From Bacteroidota bacterium (GTDB taxonomy: Bacteria > Bacteroidota > Bacteroidia > Chitinophagales > Chitinophagaceae), in NCBI GenBank assembly GCA_030706685.1, contig JAUZOA010000043.1, forward strand, positions 1 through 41,276: a stretch of 41,276 bases of DNA. Direction: 5' to 3'. This document shows, piece by piece, positions 23,467 to 32,616 of this stretch (position 1 is the first letter of the stretch; each line of letters opens with the position of its first letter). The position numbers and the translations under genes were made by a program. The notes beneath the pieces are model-generated. The model was given only the letters and a program-made list of their open reading frames with translations, had not been told where the DNA came from and made no database searches.

Positions 23467-23516
23467 AAAGAGAAAAGGAGATGAAAGAGACAATTCTTTT
23501 TCCTCCTTTTCTCTTT
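23467..23516. terminator. Bidirectional terminator between the glycosylase and fabG
   Basis: A perfect 14-bp stem AAAGAGAAAAGGAG (23467-23480) / CTCCTTTTCTCTTT (23503-23516) with a 22-base loop. T-rich sequence lies on the plus side and A-rich sequence upstream, serving both converging genes. The preceding bases repeat the word CTAAGAG/GCTAAGAGGG, as in the other locus-specific word repeats. Confidence 0.75.
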
Positions 23517-23526
23517 TTATCTCTAA

Positions 23527-24282
23527 CTATATATTCAATCCTCCACAAACACTAATCGTTTGCCCGGTAATATAAGACCCCATATCGCTTGCCAGGAACA
23601 AAGTAACATTCGCGATATCTTCCGCGGAAGCAAACCGTCCGAGAGGAATACCCGCTTTATATTTCTCACCTGCATCGCCTTCTTTTAAATAGCTGGTCAT
23701 ATCTGTTTCCACAAAACCGGGGGCAATAGCATTGCAGCGGATATTACGGCTTCCCAATTCTTTGGCCACACTTTTGGTAAAACCAATGATACCGGCTTTG
23801 GAAGCAGCATAGCTGCTTTGTCCCGCATTACCCATTTCACCAATGATTGAACTCATATTGATGATTGTGCCGTTTCTCGATTTCATCATCGGTTTGATTA
23901 CCTGCTTGGTCATATAGAATACGCTGTTCAGGTTTGTCTTTATTACCTCGTCCCATTGTTCCGGCGACATGCGGAGAAGAAGATTATCTTTTGATATGCC
24001 GGCATTATTTACACAGATATCTACGGTGCTGAACTCTTTTAATACATTACCCACAAAAGCTTCGCATTGCGCAAAATCACCGGCATTGCTTTTCCAGGCT
24101 TTGGCTTTGACACCCGATTCCTGTATTTTTTTTTCTAAGGCAGCTGCTTTTTCAGCACTGCTATCACTAACGTAAGTAAAAGCAATATTGGCTCCGTGTG
24201 CGGCAAATTTTAGGGCAATACCTTCGCCGATACCGCGGGCCGCACCCGTAATGATCGCGACTTTCCCTTCTAATAATTTCAT
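23527..24282 (-). CDS. fabG: 3-oxoacyl-[acyl-carrier-protein] reductase FabG
   Basis: An NADPH-dependent reductase of fatty-acid elongation. The 251-residue short-chain dehydrogenase has the cofactor motif TGAARGIG (12-19), NNAG (92-95), and catalytic Ser145, Tyr158 and Lys162 in YAASK, followed by IAPGFVETDMT. The Ser-Tyr spacing of 13 and the length match FabG. Other SDR substrates remain possible because no acyl-carrier or fabF gene is adjacent. Start ATG 24282 follows an A/T-rich region with only a near-consensus promoter (TATATTTA). Confidence 0.88.
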   Translation of the reverse strand: MKLLEGKVAIITGAARGIGEGIALKFAAHGANIAFTYVSDSSAEKAAALEKKIQESGVKAKAWKSNAGDFAQCEAFVGNVLKEFSTVDICVNNAGISKDNLLLRMSPEQWDEVIKTNLNSVFYMTKQVIKPMMKSRNGTIINMSSIIGEMGNAGQSSYAASKAGIIGFTKSVAKELGSRNIRCNAIAPGFVETDMTSYLKEGDAGEKYKAGIPLGRFASAEDIANVTLFLASDMGSYITGQTISVCGGLNI

Positions 24283-24461
24283 ATGCTAATTGAGTTGATG
24301 AATTACAATGAAATAAAATGAATTTGTAAATATATTGTACGATAATTAAATGTGCTACCCAAAATAAAATGGCAAAACCCATGCTTTACATTGATTGCAA
24401 TAGTTGCCGGTAAAACGATTATCGCAGTTTTTACAAATTGGGGAGGCTGGTTGCATAAAAA

Positions 24462-25970
24462 CTATGTTGTGAAAGTAAGGATTTCTTCCACAAATTTTCT
24501 TTCATTGCTCAGCCTTGGTACTTTATGCTGGCCACCCAGTTTCCCTTTACTGCGAAGCCAGCCGGTAAAGACTCCTTTTTTTAATGAATGTATAATTGGC
24601 ATTCGCAGGGCAATATCCTTGTATCGCTTGGCTTCATAATCGCTGTTGATGCTTTTTAATGCAGTATCTAATTCTTTGGTAAACCCATAAATCGTTTCCG
24701 GCTCTTTTTCAAATTCAATCAGCCACTCATGGGCGCCATTGGATGTATCCGAGAAATAAACCGGGGCCGCCGTATAATCATTGACTACCGCGCCGGTTTT
24801 TTGAGAAGCGATAGCAATGGCTTTGTCGGTATTGTCAACAATCACTTCTTCACCAAAAGCATTCATAAAATGTTTCAGCCTGCCGGAAACTTTTATGCGA
24901 AAAGGATGCAGTGACGTAAACTGGATCGTATCGCCAACGATATATCTCCATAGTCCGCCGTTGGTAGAAATCACCTGCGCATAGTTTTTCCCTATCTCCA
25001 CTTCCTGCAGCCCGATAGTAGATGGATTCTTTTTACCATATTCACTTACCGGCATGAATTCCATAAAAATCCCGTGGTCGGTAAATAATAACATGCCGTT
25101 ATCGCCGGGTCTTTCCTGTGCAGCAAAAAAACCTTCACTCGCATTATACATTTCGAGATAATTGATCTTCTTACCGATCAGTCTTTCAAACTGTTCTTTA
25201 TACGGAGTAAAGGAAACACCGCCATGCATGAATAATTCCAGTGATGGCCATACTTCCGCCATTGTTTTTTTCCCCGTGATCTGCAAAATGCGTTTAAATA
25301 ATACCAATGTCCAGGGAGGTACCCCGGAAACAGAAGTGACATTTTCCCTGATCGTACTGGCTGCCAGTTTTTCAATCTTGCTCTCCCATTCATCCATCAA
25401 AGCGATACTAAGGTCAGGTGTTCTCAGCCAGTGGCCCCAGAAGGGAGTATTTTGCAGCAATACCGCACTCAGGTCGCCATATTGCGCTTCATTGTTCATG
25501 GGATTGATATTGTGACTACCACCGATCACCAGGCCCTTGCCCGTCAATAATTCTGATTCGGGATTGAACTGGTAATACATCGTCAGCACGTCTTTGGCTG
25601 CTTTGAAATGGCAATCTTCGAGGCTTTCATCACTGATCGGTATGAATTTGCTCTTATCACTCGTGGTGCCGCTGCTTTTGGCAAACCAGTAAACGGGAGT
25701 GTTCCAGAGAATATTTTGTTCGCCATTCATAATCCTTTCGATATAAGGCTTCATGTCATCATATTCATGAACAGGGACAGCTTGTTTAAATGAATGGATG
25801 TTGAACAGCTCATGAAACCGGTATTTTCTTCCAAATTCCGTGTATTGAGCCGAGGTAACGAGATCCTGCAATACTTCACGCTGGGCTTCCTCCGGGTTAT
25901 TTTTCCATCCTTCAATGCGCCAGAGACGCATACGGGCAAGCGATGATATGGCAGGGCTAAGAAGACTCAT
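24462..25970 (-). CDS. GH3 family acyl-adenylating protein
   Basis: A 502-residue bacterial homologue of plant GH3 acyl-acid amido synthetases, which belong to the ANL adenylating superfamily. Signature segments are the ATP-binding loop WFAKSSGTTSDKSKFIPI (about 94-111), YNASEGFFAAQ in the middle, and WRYIVGDTIQFTSLHPFRI with the C-terminal hinge ISGR-like VSGRLKHFMNAFGEE. It probably adenylates a carboxylic acid; the acid and any amine acceptor are unknown in Bacteroidota. It has no signal peptide and is a single gene located between fabG and the DUF2490 gene on the same strand. Confidence 0.9.
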   Translation of the reverse strand: MSLLSPAISSLARMRLWRIEGWKNNPEEAQREVLQDLVTSAQYTEFGRKYRFHELFNIHSFKQAVPVHEYDDMKPYIERIMNGEQNILWNTPVYWFAKSSGTTSDKSKFIPISDESLEDCHFKAAKDVLTMYYQFNPESELLTGKGLVIGGSHNINPMNNEAQYGDLSAVLLQNTPFWGHWLRTPDLSIALMDEWESKIEKLAASTIRENVTSVSGVPPWTLVLFKRILQITGKKTMAEVWPSLELFMHGGVSFTPYKEQFERLIGKKINYLEMYNASEGFFAAQERPGDNGMLLFTDHGIFMEFMPVSEYGKKNPSTIGLQEVEIGKNYAQVISTNGGLWRYIVGDTIQFTSLHPFRIKVSGRLKHFMNAFGEEVIVDNTDKAIAIASQKTGAVVNDYTAAPVYFSDTSNGAHEWLIEFEKEPETIYGFTKELDTALKSINSDYEAKRYKDIALRMPIIHSLKKGVFTGWLRSKGKLGGQHKVPRLSNERKFVEEILTFTT

Positions 25971-26045
25971 AGCTGCGGCAAGATAAAATTATTACCTGAA
26001 TATAGGGCAGAGTATCATAATAGCTTTCTTTTCCACAAAAGGAAG

Positions 26046-26819
26046 CTATGCTTTATGTTTTTTATATAAGGTCGGGGTATAATAAAAGAACAACCGGTAA
26101 GTATTGTTGAGATCATATTGGTAGCCGGAATATTTTTGCTGGTAGACGACCATATAACCTGTATCAAAATTCAGGTCCTTTGTCAGTTTTTGGCGGATAC
26201 CGGCAAAAAAACGGTTTTGATCAAATGGATTGAACATTACTTCCTTACCTGCCTGTAAGAGTATTTCGTCCGACAGGCTGAAGGCGGGAAGTTTATCATT
26301 TTTAAAAACCGGGATAGTAAAACTCAGGAGGTAACGAAAGCGGTCAGTAAAACGATGACCCCCCGTAAATTTATCCCCCGAAATTTTTTGCTGCCAGCGT
26401 TGCTCATTGCGGAAGCGCTGCAGGATACTTACTTTATGAAATTCTGAAAGAAGTAGTAGCTGCTGGTATATCCTGTCTTCATTGGAAATGGTGCTCCAGC
26501 CCGGGGTGGAGGGATGCAACCACATGTGTCCATAACCAAGCGCCACTGAAAGATTCTTATCAACATTGTATTGAATAGCCGTGCGGACAAATTCGAAACT
26601 GCTTTGCGCCAGGAAATTATTCTTCCGTATATGCGCATCGGCTATAATAGCCCAATGATAGCTGACCTGGCTGGTTGTGTTTACTGAAAACCAGGTTTGA
26701 GTTTGGTAATTGACCTGGCGGCTTGTTTGCGCTGTTATAGGGAGCGTACAGATTAAGCCCATAACGACCATAGAACAAATTTTTTGCAACGGTACGGATG
26801 CGGCTAAGAAATTTTTCAT
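26046..26819 (-). CDS. DUF2490 family outer-membrane beta-barrel protein
   Basis: A 257-residue exported protein with signal peptide (MKNFLAASVPLQKICSMVV... cleaved near ITAQT). The mature region alternates polar and hydrophobic residues with frequent Trp/Tyr/Phe (QTQTWFSVNTT, RFRNEQRWQQK, DRFRYLLSFTIPVFKN, FFAGIRQKL, TYRLFFYYTP), as in small outer-membrane barrels of the DUF2490 family. Function unknown. A TAATTTTG box ends 4 bases before the ATG at 26819, so the mRNA may be leaderless. Confidence 0.82.
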   Translation of the reverse strand: MKNFLAASVPLQKICSMVVMGLICTLPITAQTSRQVNYQTQTWFSVNTTSQVSYHWAIIADAHIRKNNFLAQSSFEFVRTAIQYNVDKNLSVALGYGHMWLHPSTPGWSTISNEDRIYQQLLLLSEFHKVSILQRFRNEQRWQQKISGDKFTGGHRFTDRFRYLLSFTIPVFKNDKLPAFSLSDEILLQAGKEVMFNPFDQNRFFAGIRQKLTKDLNFDTGYMVVYQQKYSGYQYDLNNTYRLFFYYTPTLYKKHKA

Positions 26820-26823
26820 ACCA

Positions 26824-26831
26824 CAAAATTA
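26824..26831 (-). promoter_or_regulatory. TAnnTTTG box abutting the DUF2490 start
   Basis: TAATTTTG on the minus strand, with only TGGT between the box and ATG. No TTG is seen at the usual spacing. Confidence 0.4.
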
Positions 26832-27035
26832 TCCTGCCGCTACTGCGGTAAAGATGATTTGGGTTAGGCTTTTGGAATGAAAAAGATGATTAAAATTAGC
26901 CGGTAAATTTTGAAAAATACAAATAGCTGTATTGTAGGACGTCCCTTACAAACGAGGCGCGGAACTTACCCGGCACTTCAAAAAATCAACCAGGAAATCT
27001 ATAATGTATTTCCGGCAGGAAGGTCTTCCTTATTA

Positions 27036-27797
27036 TTATTTTTTGGCTTCTTCGTGCAGCCAGTCTTTTCGTTTTAGTTCAAAATTTCTCCCGAGATATA
27101 ATTTCCTTACCTGTTCGTTAGCCGCCAACTCTTCCGATGTGCCATGCTCGAAAATCTTTCCTTCTATCAGCAAATACGCCCTGTCGCAGATGGAGAGGGT
27201 TTCCGTTACATTATGATCCGTGATCAGGATGCCTATATTCTTATATTTCAACCGGGCTACGATGGCCTGAATGTCTTCTACAGCGATGGGGTCAATGCCG
27301 GCAAAGGGCTCATCCAGCAAGATAAATTTAGGGTCAACAGCCAATGCCCTTGCTATCTCAGTTCTTCTTCTTTCGCCACCGCTGAGTACATCGCCGTTGC
27401 TTTTGCGCACATGCTGCAGGCGAAACTCATTGAGCAAGGATTCCAGCTTATCCTTTTGTTCCTGCCGGGAAAGACCGGACATTTCCAGTATAGCAGAAAT
27501 ATTATCTTCCACGGTCAATTTGCGGAATATAGATGCTTCCTGCGGCAAGTAACCGATCCCCATTTTGGCCCGCTTATACATGGCGAGCCTGGTAATGTCC
27601 TGGTCAGTAAGATATACTTCGCCCTCATCAGGCTTTATCAGGCCCACCACCATATAGAAGGTAGTGGTTTTGCCCGCACCATTGGGACCAAGCAACCCGA
27701 CGATCTCACCCTGCCTGACGTCAATACTGACATGGTTGACGACCATTCTTCCGCTATAGGTTTTAACAAGATTTTTGGTATGTATGCTGACCGACAT
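27036..27797 (-). CDS. lptB: LPS export ABC transporter ATP-binding protein LptB
   Basis: The cytoplasmic ATPase of the LptBFG complex that extracts LPS from the inner membrane. The 253-residue product starts at ATG 27797 ([16 protein letters not shown]); the frame extends 19 codons further, but the family begins here and a promoter box lies in that stretch. Walker A is GPNGAGKTT (37-45), the Q loop is at [10 protein letters not shown], the signature is [17 protein letters not shown] and Walker [14 protein letters not shown], followed by the switch His in ITDHNVTE. Identity as LptB rather than a general ABC ATPase rests on the high match of these segments. lptF/lptG are not in the window. Confidence 0.93.
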   Translation of the reverse strand: MSVSIHTKNLVKTYSGRMVVNHVSIDVRQGEIVGLLGPNGAGKTTTFYMVVGLIKPDEGEVYLTDQDITRLAMYKRAKMGIGYLPQEASIFRKLTVEDNISAILEMSGLSRQEQKDKLESLLNEFRLQHVRKSNGDVLSGGERRRTEIARALAVDPKFILLDEPFAGIDPIAVEDIQAIVARLKYKNIGILITDHNVTETLSICDRAYLLIEGKIFEHGTSEELAANEQVRKLYLGRNFELKRKDWLHEEAKK

Positions 27798-27803
27798 AAG
27801 GAG

Positions 27804-27811
27804 CAAAAATA
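27804..27811 (-). promoter_or_regulatory. TAnnTTTG box abutting the lptB start
   Basis: TATTTTTG on the minus strand ends 6 bases before the ATG at 27797, separated by CTCCTT. No TTG is seen at the usual spacing. Confidence 0.45.
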
Positions 27812-27891
27812 AGCTATGGACATAAAAGGAAGCTTTAATATTTTGATTTAACAAGGCTTTGGACTAATGCCCCTTCATCGTTAGCTTTGCA

Positions 27892-27899
27892 CCACTTTA
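27892..27899 (+). promoter_or_regulatory. TAnnTTTG box of metF
   Basis: TAGCTTTG, 38 bases before the metF ATG at 27938. The leader contains CCCGCAAACAGGG but no recognised riboswitch. Confidence 0.45.
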
Positions 27900-27937
27900 T
27901 TATTACCCCGCAAACAGGGTAAAGTAACAATATACTA

Positions 27938-28888
27938 ATGAAAGTTACCGATCATATTGCACAAGCGAAAGGAACGCTTATCTCATTTGAAGTATTACCA
28001 CCCCTGAAGGGAAAAGGAATTGATGCTTTGTATAAGCATCTTGATCCTTTAATGGAGTTTAAGCCTTCCTATATCAATGTGACTTATCATCGCAGCGAAC
28101 ATGTCTTTAAGAAAAAAGCGGATGGTAGTTTTGAAAAAGTGGTGACCCGCAAACGACCGGGTACCGAAAGTATCTGTGCGGCCATTATGAATAAGTATAA
28201 CGTGGATACAGTTCCTCATCTTATCTGCGGCGGTTTTAGCGTCAATGAAACAGAAGACGCGCTGATCAATTTGCATTATCTCGGGATTGACAATGTGCTG
28301 GTGATCCGGGGAGACGCGGCTAAAAATGAAACCAATTTTGAACCAGAGCCCGGGGGTCATAAATATGCGATTGACCTGATGAAACAAGTAACCAATCTCA
28401 ATGCGGGAATTTACCTGGAAGAAGACCTCAAAAATTCCCATAATACGAGGTTTTGTATCGGTGTAGCCGGTTACCCGGAAAAACATTTTGAAGCACCGAA
28501 TATGGAGTCAGATCTCCGTTACCTGAAAGCCAAAGTAGACAGCGGGGCTGATTATATCGTCACCCAGATGTTTTTTGACAACGCGAAATATTACGCCTTT
28601 GTGAAAGCTTGCCGGGATATAGGCATCACTGTCCCGATTGTGCCGGGTATTAAACCCATTTATTCCAAAAAGCAATTGACCGTTCTGCCAAAGACTTTTC
28701 ATATTGACCTGCCTACCGATCTATCCAATGAAATCTTAAAATGTAAAACAGAAGAAGATGTTGAACAAGTAGGAACGGAATGGTTGTTAAATCAATCAAG
28801 GGACCTGAAAAAAAGCGGGGTACCCGTACTTCATTATTATACGTTGGGCAAACCGCACATGGTGGCGAATGTGGTGAAGGAGTTATAG
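27938..28888 (+). CDS. metF: 5,10-methylenetetrahydrofolate reductase
   Basis: A flavoprotein that reduces methylene-THF to methyl-THF for methionine synthesis. The 316-residue TIM-barrel protein has the N-terminal SFEVLPP with the catalytic-type Glu18, VTYHRSE, VPHLICGGFSVNETEDAL, NVLVIRGDAAK (FAD region), GVAGYPEKHFEAPN, ADYIVTQMFFDNAKY and VPIVPGIKPI. All are in the normal MetF order and length. It is a single gene on the plus strand, divergent from lptB, and it converges on the PPIase gene across an inverted repeat (28889-28986). Confidence 0.96.
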   Translation: MKVTDHIAQAKGTLISFEVLPPLKGKGIDALYKHLDPLMEFKPSYINVTYHRSEHVFKKKADGSFEKVVTRKRPGTESICAAIMNKYNVDTVPHLICGGFSVNETEDALINLHYLGIDNVLVIRGDAAKNETNFEPEPGGHKYAIDLMKQVTNLNAGIYLEEDLKNSHNTRFCIGVAGYPEKHFEAPNMESDLRYLKAKVDSGADYIVTQMFFDNAKYYAFVKACRDIGITVPIVPGIKPIYSKKQLTVLPKTFHIDLPTDLSNEILKCKTEEDVEQVGTEWLLNQSRDLKKSGVPVLHYYTLGKPHMVANVVKEL

Positions 28889-28986
28889 GTACGATGTACG
28901 GGATATGAGGTACGAAGTACGTCAGTCCACGCACCGGAGATATCTTCTATTGCGGAAAAGGCGTACTTCATACTTCGTAGATCGTA
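28889..28986. repeat. GTACGAA-word inverted repeat between metF and the PPIase gene
   Basis: TACGAT...GTACGAAGTACG on the left is answered by CGTACTTC...TACTTCGTA...ATCGTA on the right, with small indels. The full gap between the two converging genes consists of this structure, so it may act as a bidirectional terminator. Confidence 0.65.
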
Positions 28987-28987
28987 T

Positions 28988-30931
28988 TTACTTAGAGATT
29001 TGCGCCAATACTTTCTGATCAATCACTACCGGGTATTTCTTATGCAAGTCTTGTATCCACTGTTCTTCCAGCCATGCCTGGTAATCGTTCATCACGAGCC
29101 CTTTGGCTTCAGTAAATGATCTTGGGGATGATTCCGTATATACTTTTAATATATAGGCAAAAGAAGCCGTATTGTCTGATGGGTTGGGCGTTTCCGGGGT
29201 CAATAAGCCGGGTTTGGGAACCATTTTTCCAAGACCAGGCACCTGTTCCCACTCATACCGGGATGAATCGGTTACCACTTTCTCGCTGAAAGATTCCACC
29301 GCTTTTTTCCATCCGGATGGATCTTTTTTTAACTGGTCATGTAAGGTTTTGGACACAGTTGCGTCGGAACAAAAGAATATGATAGCATCGGCGCTTGGTT
29401 TCCAGTTGTATTTATTTTTATTTTTTTCATACATGGCAACTAATGCCAGGGAATCATTTTGTGTCCTGTTCCATATTTCCTGTTGCATGATCTCAAAGAA
29501 AAGATTGCCGTCCCTGAATTCATTCATCTGGATACGGAACTCATCACTGAAATCTTCCAAATGGGAGCGGTAGTAATCATACATGGCCGATTTGGAAAAG
29601 TCTTCCATCAGGTCGGGGTAAGTTTTCAGTCCGCTCCTGTCGGCTTTGTAACGATAAGCCTGCGCAAAAGCGATCCATTGCGTCACGGTAATGGTGGTAT
29701 CTCCTATTTTGAATAATGGTGATTTCATATTCATGGCTCTGCCGGCGCCAGCGGGCTTGAAATCAAGGAGACTGTCACTAAGCGCCCATAATGCCGCATC
29801 ATTATAAGGAAGTTTTTGAAGCCCCGGTTTCTTCTTCACCCGTTCGTAAATAAAATTCTTGGCGGTTTTCCAGCGATCATCAGCCGTTATCTTTTGTTTC
29901 AGGTCATCCATATTTTCCTTGTTCTTCGGATCAGTGACGACAGGTTTGGCCTGGACCCTTTTTACAATATGGTAGCCATAAGAAGTTAAAAATGGTTTGC
30001 TGACCGCGCCATCCTTTGGTAGCGACCAGATGAAGTTTTCAAAACCGGTGTCGTATTGACCAACAGAAATATCCGGGATATTGCCGCCCGTAGCAGCGCT
30101 GATATAATCATTGCTGAACTGGCTGGCTAATTTGCCAAAATCATCACCGGCCATAATCCGGGCATATAATGAGTCGGCAAGTAATCCCGCTCTTTTTTTG
30201 GTCGCTTCATCTGCGCCGGGAGGAAAAGCGATTAATATTTGCTGGATCTTCACCTTGCCAATCGCTTTTCTTTCTCCAAGATTTTTAAAAATATGGTAGC
30301 CGATCTTTGAAGTAAAAGGCTTTGCTATTTTACCGGGCGCTGTATTGTAAACAATGTTTTCAAAAGTATACGGCAGGGTCAGCACAGTAATATAGCCCAG
30401 GTCACCTTTATTGGTTTTGGCCGAAGGTTCATCGGAAAATTGTGCGGCCACTTTCAGGAAATCTTCATTGTTGTTAAGCTTTGTGAGCACATCATTCAAC
30501 TTTTGTTTGGCCCGCATCGTATCCACAACTCCTGCAGCATTGGTAAATGAAATGAAAATATGACCGGTATGAATGTCCTTTAAACTCCGCTGGAAAGCTT
30601 CTCTGGTAAGGCGGTCTATCGCGTCGGGATCGCTCATGTAATTTTCAATGATCTGTGCCCGGAGATTTTCTACTTCGCTTTTTATTTGCGGCAATGTATC
30701 ATAGCTCCTGTCGTGGGCTTCCTGGATCTTCAATCTTGAATTAATATACAGGTCAAGATAGTCCCGGATAGCTTTTGCCTTATTAGCAACAGGCTGGGAA
30801 TTGTTTTTATTGTAGGCCCTCAGGAAATCTTTGGCATCAGCAGCATATTTTCCGTAAGTAAAAATAGTTTGGGAGGAGGCGGTGGAGAAAAGGCCAAATG
30901 CAAGGAGAGCAGTAAGCCATTTTTTATTCAT
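28988..30931 (-). CDS. Exported PPIase with two parvulin domains
   Basis: A 647-residue periplasmic peptidyl-prolyl isomerase, started at ATG 30931 (MNKKWLTALLAFGLFSTAS); the frame is open 11 codons further without a signal peptide. After the signal comes a helical N-terminal region (about 30-115), two consecutive parvulin domains (about 118-220, FSDEPSAKTNKGDLGYI, GYHIFKNL; and about 228-340, FSNDYISAATGGNIPDI, GYHIVKRVQ), and a long C-terminal region (about 345-647) with charged helices of unknown fold. This layout is common in Bacteroidota and differs from the SurA-like protein at 5703. It is probably co-transcribed after the thioredoxin-like gene 49 bases upstream; both act in the periplasm on protein folding or redox state. 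Confidence 0.88.
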   Translation of the reverse strand: MNKKWLTALLAFGLFSTASSQTIFTYGKYAADAKDFLRAYNKNNSQPVANKAKAIRDYLDLYINSRLKIQEAHDRSYDTLPQIKSEVENLRAQIIENYMSDPDAIDRLTREAFQRSLKDIHTGHIFISFTNAAGVVDTMRAKQKLNDVLTKLNNNEDFLKVAAQFSDEPSAKTNKGDLGYITVLTLPYTFENIVYNTAPGKIAKPFTSKIGYHIFKNLGERKAIGKVKIQQILIAFPPGADEATKKRAGLLADSLYARIMAGDDFGKLASQFSNDYISAATGGNIPDISVGQYDTGFENFIWSLPKDGAVSKPFLTSYGYHIVKRVQAKPVVTDPKNKENMDDLKQKITADDRWKTAKNFIYERVKKKPGLQKLPYNDAALWALSDSLLDFKPAGAGRAMNMKSPLFKIGDTTITVTQWIAFAQAYRYKADRSGLKTYPDLMEDFSKSAMYDYYRSHLEDFSDEFRIQMNEFRDGNLFFEIMQQEIWNRTQNDSLALVAMYEKNKNKYNWKPSADAIIFFCSDATVSKTLHDQLKKDPSGWKKAVESFSEKVVTDSSRYEWEQVPGLGKMVPKPGLLTPETPNPSDNTASFAYILKVYTESSPRSFTEAKGLVMNDYQAWLEEQWIQDLHKKYPVVIDQKVLAQISK

Positions 30932-30980
30932 GGTATTGAATTTTCTTTGATTTTCTGATTGCAAATAAAATAACCGGTCG

Positions 30981-32420
30981 TTATTGGTTTTTCAGTTTTA
31001 ATTGCAATATATCATCGGTTTGTTGCCATGTCAGTTTTTTGGCAACGATCCGTTTGTCTTTGTCAAGCAAATATACTGTAGGTAAAGTCTGTACATCGTA
31101 CAACTGCGAATAGCCGGGAATATTGGCATCCACTCTTGTTTTTTCATCTGCTTTGGAATAATACACGTTTGTCCAATCCTGCAAGTGATGGTCATTGATA
31201 AAACTCAGCCAGTCTTTTTTTGTGCCGCTGGTTTCTTTGGCAATAGCAAACATTTTTACCCCCGCCGCTTTCCATTTGGCCCGGTACATTGAGTCCAATA
31301 CAGGCAAAGCTTCCTGGCAATGACTGCAAGTAGGGTCCCAGAAACAAACGATGGTAAACCTTGATGTGTCAGTATACAGGGAAGTTATCTTTCCGGCTGT
31401 ATCGGGCAGGGCAATATTTTCTGCCGGATTGCCCATGATATTTGCCATCAGGCTGTAAGCCCTGTCCCTGATTACTTTCTCGCCTTGTGGTGTAAGCCAG
31501 CTATATTCCTTTTGAGAAAAATATTTTTGATATAAATGCACAAAGACCGCGTCTTCCCACATGTATTTTTGATTAAGATAGCGGTTCACGAATTTTACCA
31601 GCAGGAATTTTGTCATTTCTTCACTGATGCTGGCATAACCAAGCATCCAGTCCAGTTCGCTAATCACGGAATCCGGTTGCGGGTACACAAGGGTGTTAAA
31701 ATATTTATCCAGTCTTTCATCAAACAAAGAAGCAGGCGTGCGGGTAATACGGTCATCCCAGAAATTAATGCCATCCCAGTAATGGCTTTTAAAATAATGA
31801 TAAGCAAAGGCCGAATCATATTTTCCGCCGGGTTGTTTAGTGGCCGGGGGTACTTCCGGTTCTTCCATTAAATGAAGTAAAGTGCTTAGAATAGAAGTGG
31901 GGTTTTTGGCAATGATATTCTTCCGGTATGCGGCGATGATTGAATCTGTTTTTTTCAACTGGTTATTCCAGCGGGCGGAATCCCTGGACGTGGTGGACAT
32001 CGAAAGATTAGTCCTGGCAACGTCTATTTCCTTGCCCTTTTCCGCCATATATGACTGGTAAGTATTAAAAAGAAGATTGTCGGGAGAATTAATAAAGCTC
32101 TTTTCTTTCTTTACAGTGGCTGTATCGGCTACAACAGAAAAGTGTTGCTGTTTATCCAGCAGGATCTCGAAAAAATTATTTTTGGCAGGATAGACGATAA
32201 GATAAATGCCGCCGCCTAACTTTTTAGCGCCTTTGAATACGCCTTCGCTTTTATCATTCAGCTTTACCGAATCATCGATCGGGTACTGTTTGCCAGAATA
32301 ATGGCCAAGAAAGATATACTGATTCTTAAAAGGCTTGAGCGTGACCTTTATTTCGTAACCATTTTGGGCAAAAACGATAACAACCGCCAGTAAGAAGGGG
32401 ATCAATAACAATTTTTTCAT
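30981..32420 (-). CDS. Periplasmic thioredoxin-like protein with DUF4369-type N-terminus
   Basis: A 479-residue exported protein with signal peptide (MKKLLLIPFLLAVVIVFAQ). An N-terminal beta-rich domain of DUF4369 type (about 20-120, YEIKVTLKPFKNQYIFLGH) is followed by a helical middle (about 125-320) resembling DUF5106. A C-terminal AhpC-TSA/TlpA-like thioredoxin domain (about 335-475) has redox CxxC in DPTCSHCQEALPVLD and the cis-Pro in VQTLPTVYLLDKD. It is likely a disulfide reductase of the periplasm; the substrate is unknown. A near-consensus promoter TATCTTTA lies upstream, and the PPIase gene follows on the same strand. Confidence 0.88.
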   Translation of the reverse strand: MKKLLLIPFLLAVVIVFAQNGYEIKVTLKPFKNQYIFLGHYSGKQYPIDDSVKLNDKSEGVFKGAKKLGGGIYLIVYPAKNNFFEILLDKQQHFSVVADTATVKKEKSFINSPDNLLFNTYQSYMAEKGKEIDVARTNLSMSTTSRDSARWNNQLKKTDSIIAAYRKNIIAKNPTSILSTLLHLMEEPEVPPATKQPGGKYDSAFAYHYFKSHYWDGINFWDDRITRTPASLFDERLDKYFNTLVYPQPDSVISELDWMLGYASISEEMTKFLLVKFVNRYLNQKYMWEDAVFVHLYQKYFSQKEYSWLTPQGEKVIRDRAYSLMANIMGNPAENIALPDTAGKITSLYTDTSRFTIVCFWDPTCSHCQEALPVLDSMYRAKWKAAGVKMFAIAKETSGTKKDWLSFINDHHLQDWTNVYYSKADEKTRVDANIPGYSQLYDVQTLPTVYLLDKDKRIVAKKLTWQQTDDILQLKLKNQ

Positions 32421-32451
32421 GAGCCAGAATAATCAGGTAAAGATATTTAAA

Positions 32452-32603
32452 AGGTTGAAAAGGTTTAAGGGTTTAAGGTTTAAAGTTTTTTTAGTTCAAA
32501 AGACCTTTTTTCAGGGAAATTGGTTGCCAGGCCAGAGGTTAATCTTGCTATTTCCCCGTCTTTAGGATATTATGCCTGCCAGCAACCTTCAACCGTTAAA
32601 CCC
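32452..32603. repeat. GGTTTAA-word repeats and inverted partner before rlmD
   Basis: Tandem variants of GGTTTAA/GGTTGAA occupy 32452-32485, and an inverted counterpart CCTTCAACCGTTAAACCC lies at 32586-32603, next to the rlmD promoter box. The pairing is imperfect. The gap 32421-32616 contains nothing else recognisable. Confidence 0.5.
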
Positions 32604-32604
32604 A

Positions 32605-32612
32605 TAGCTTTG
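32605..32612 (+). promoter_or_regulatory. TAnnTTTG box abutting the rlmD start
   Basis: TAGCTTTG is separated from the GTG start at 32617 by only CGCC. No TTG is found at the usual spacing. It implies a leaderless message with a GTG start. Confidence 0.45.
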
Positions 32613-32616
32613 CGCC

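Noticed and set aside
27144-27812. 222-codon open frame antisense to lptB
   Set aside because: It lies wholly opposite the conserved ABC ATPase motifs and has no recognisable protein features.
28049-28486. 145-codon open frame antisense to metF
   Set aside because: It is a shadow of the conserved MetF gene, with no promoter or domain.
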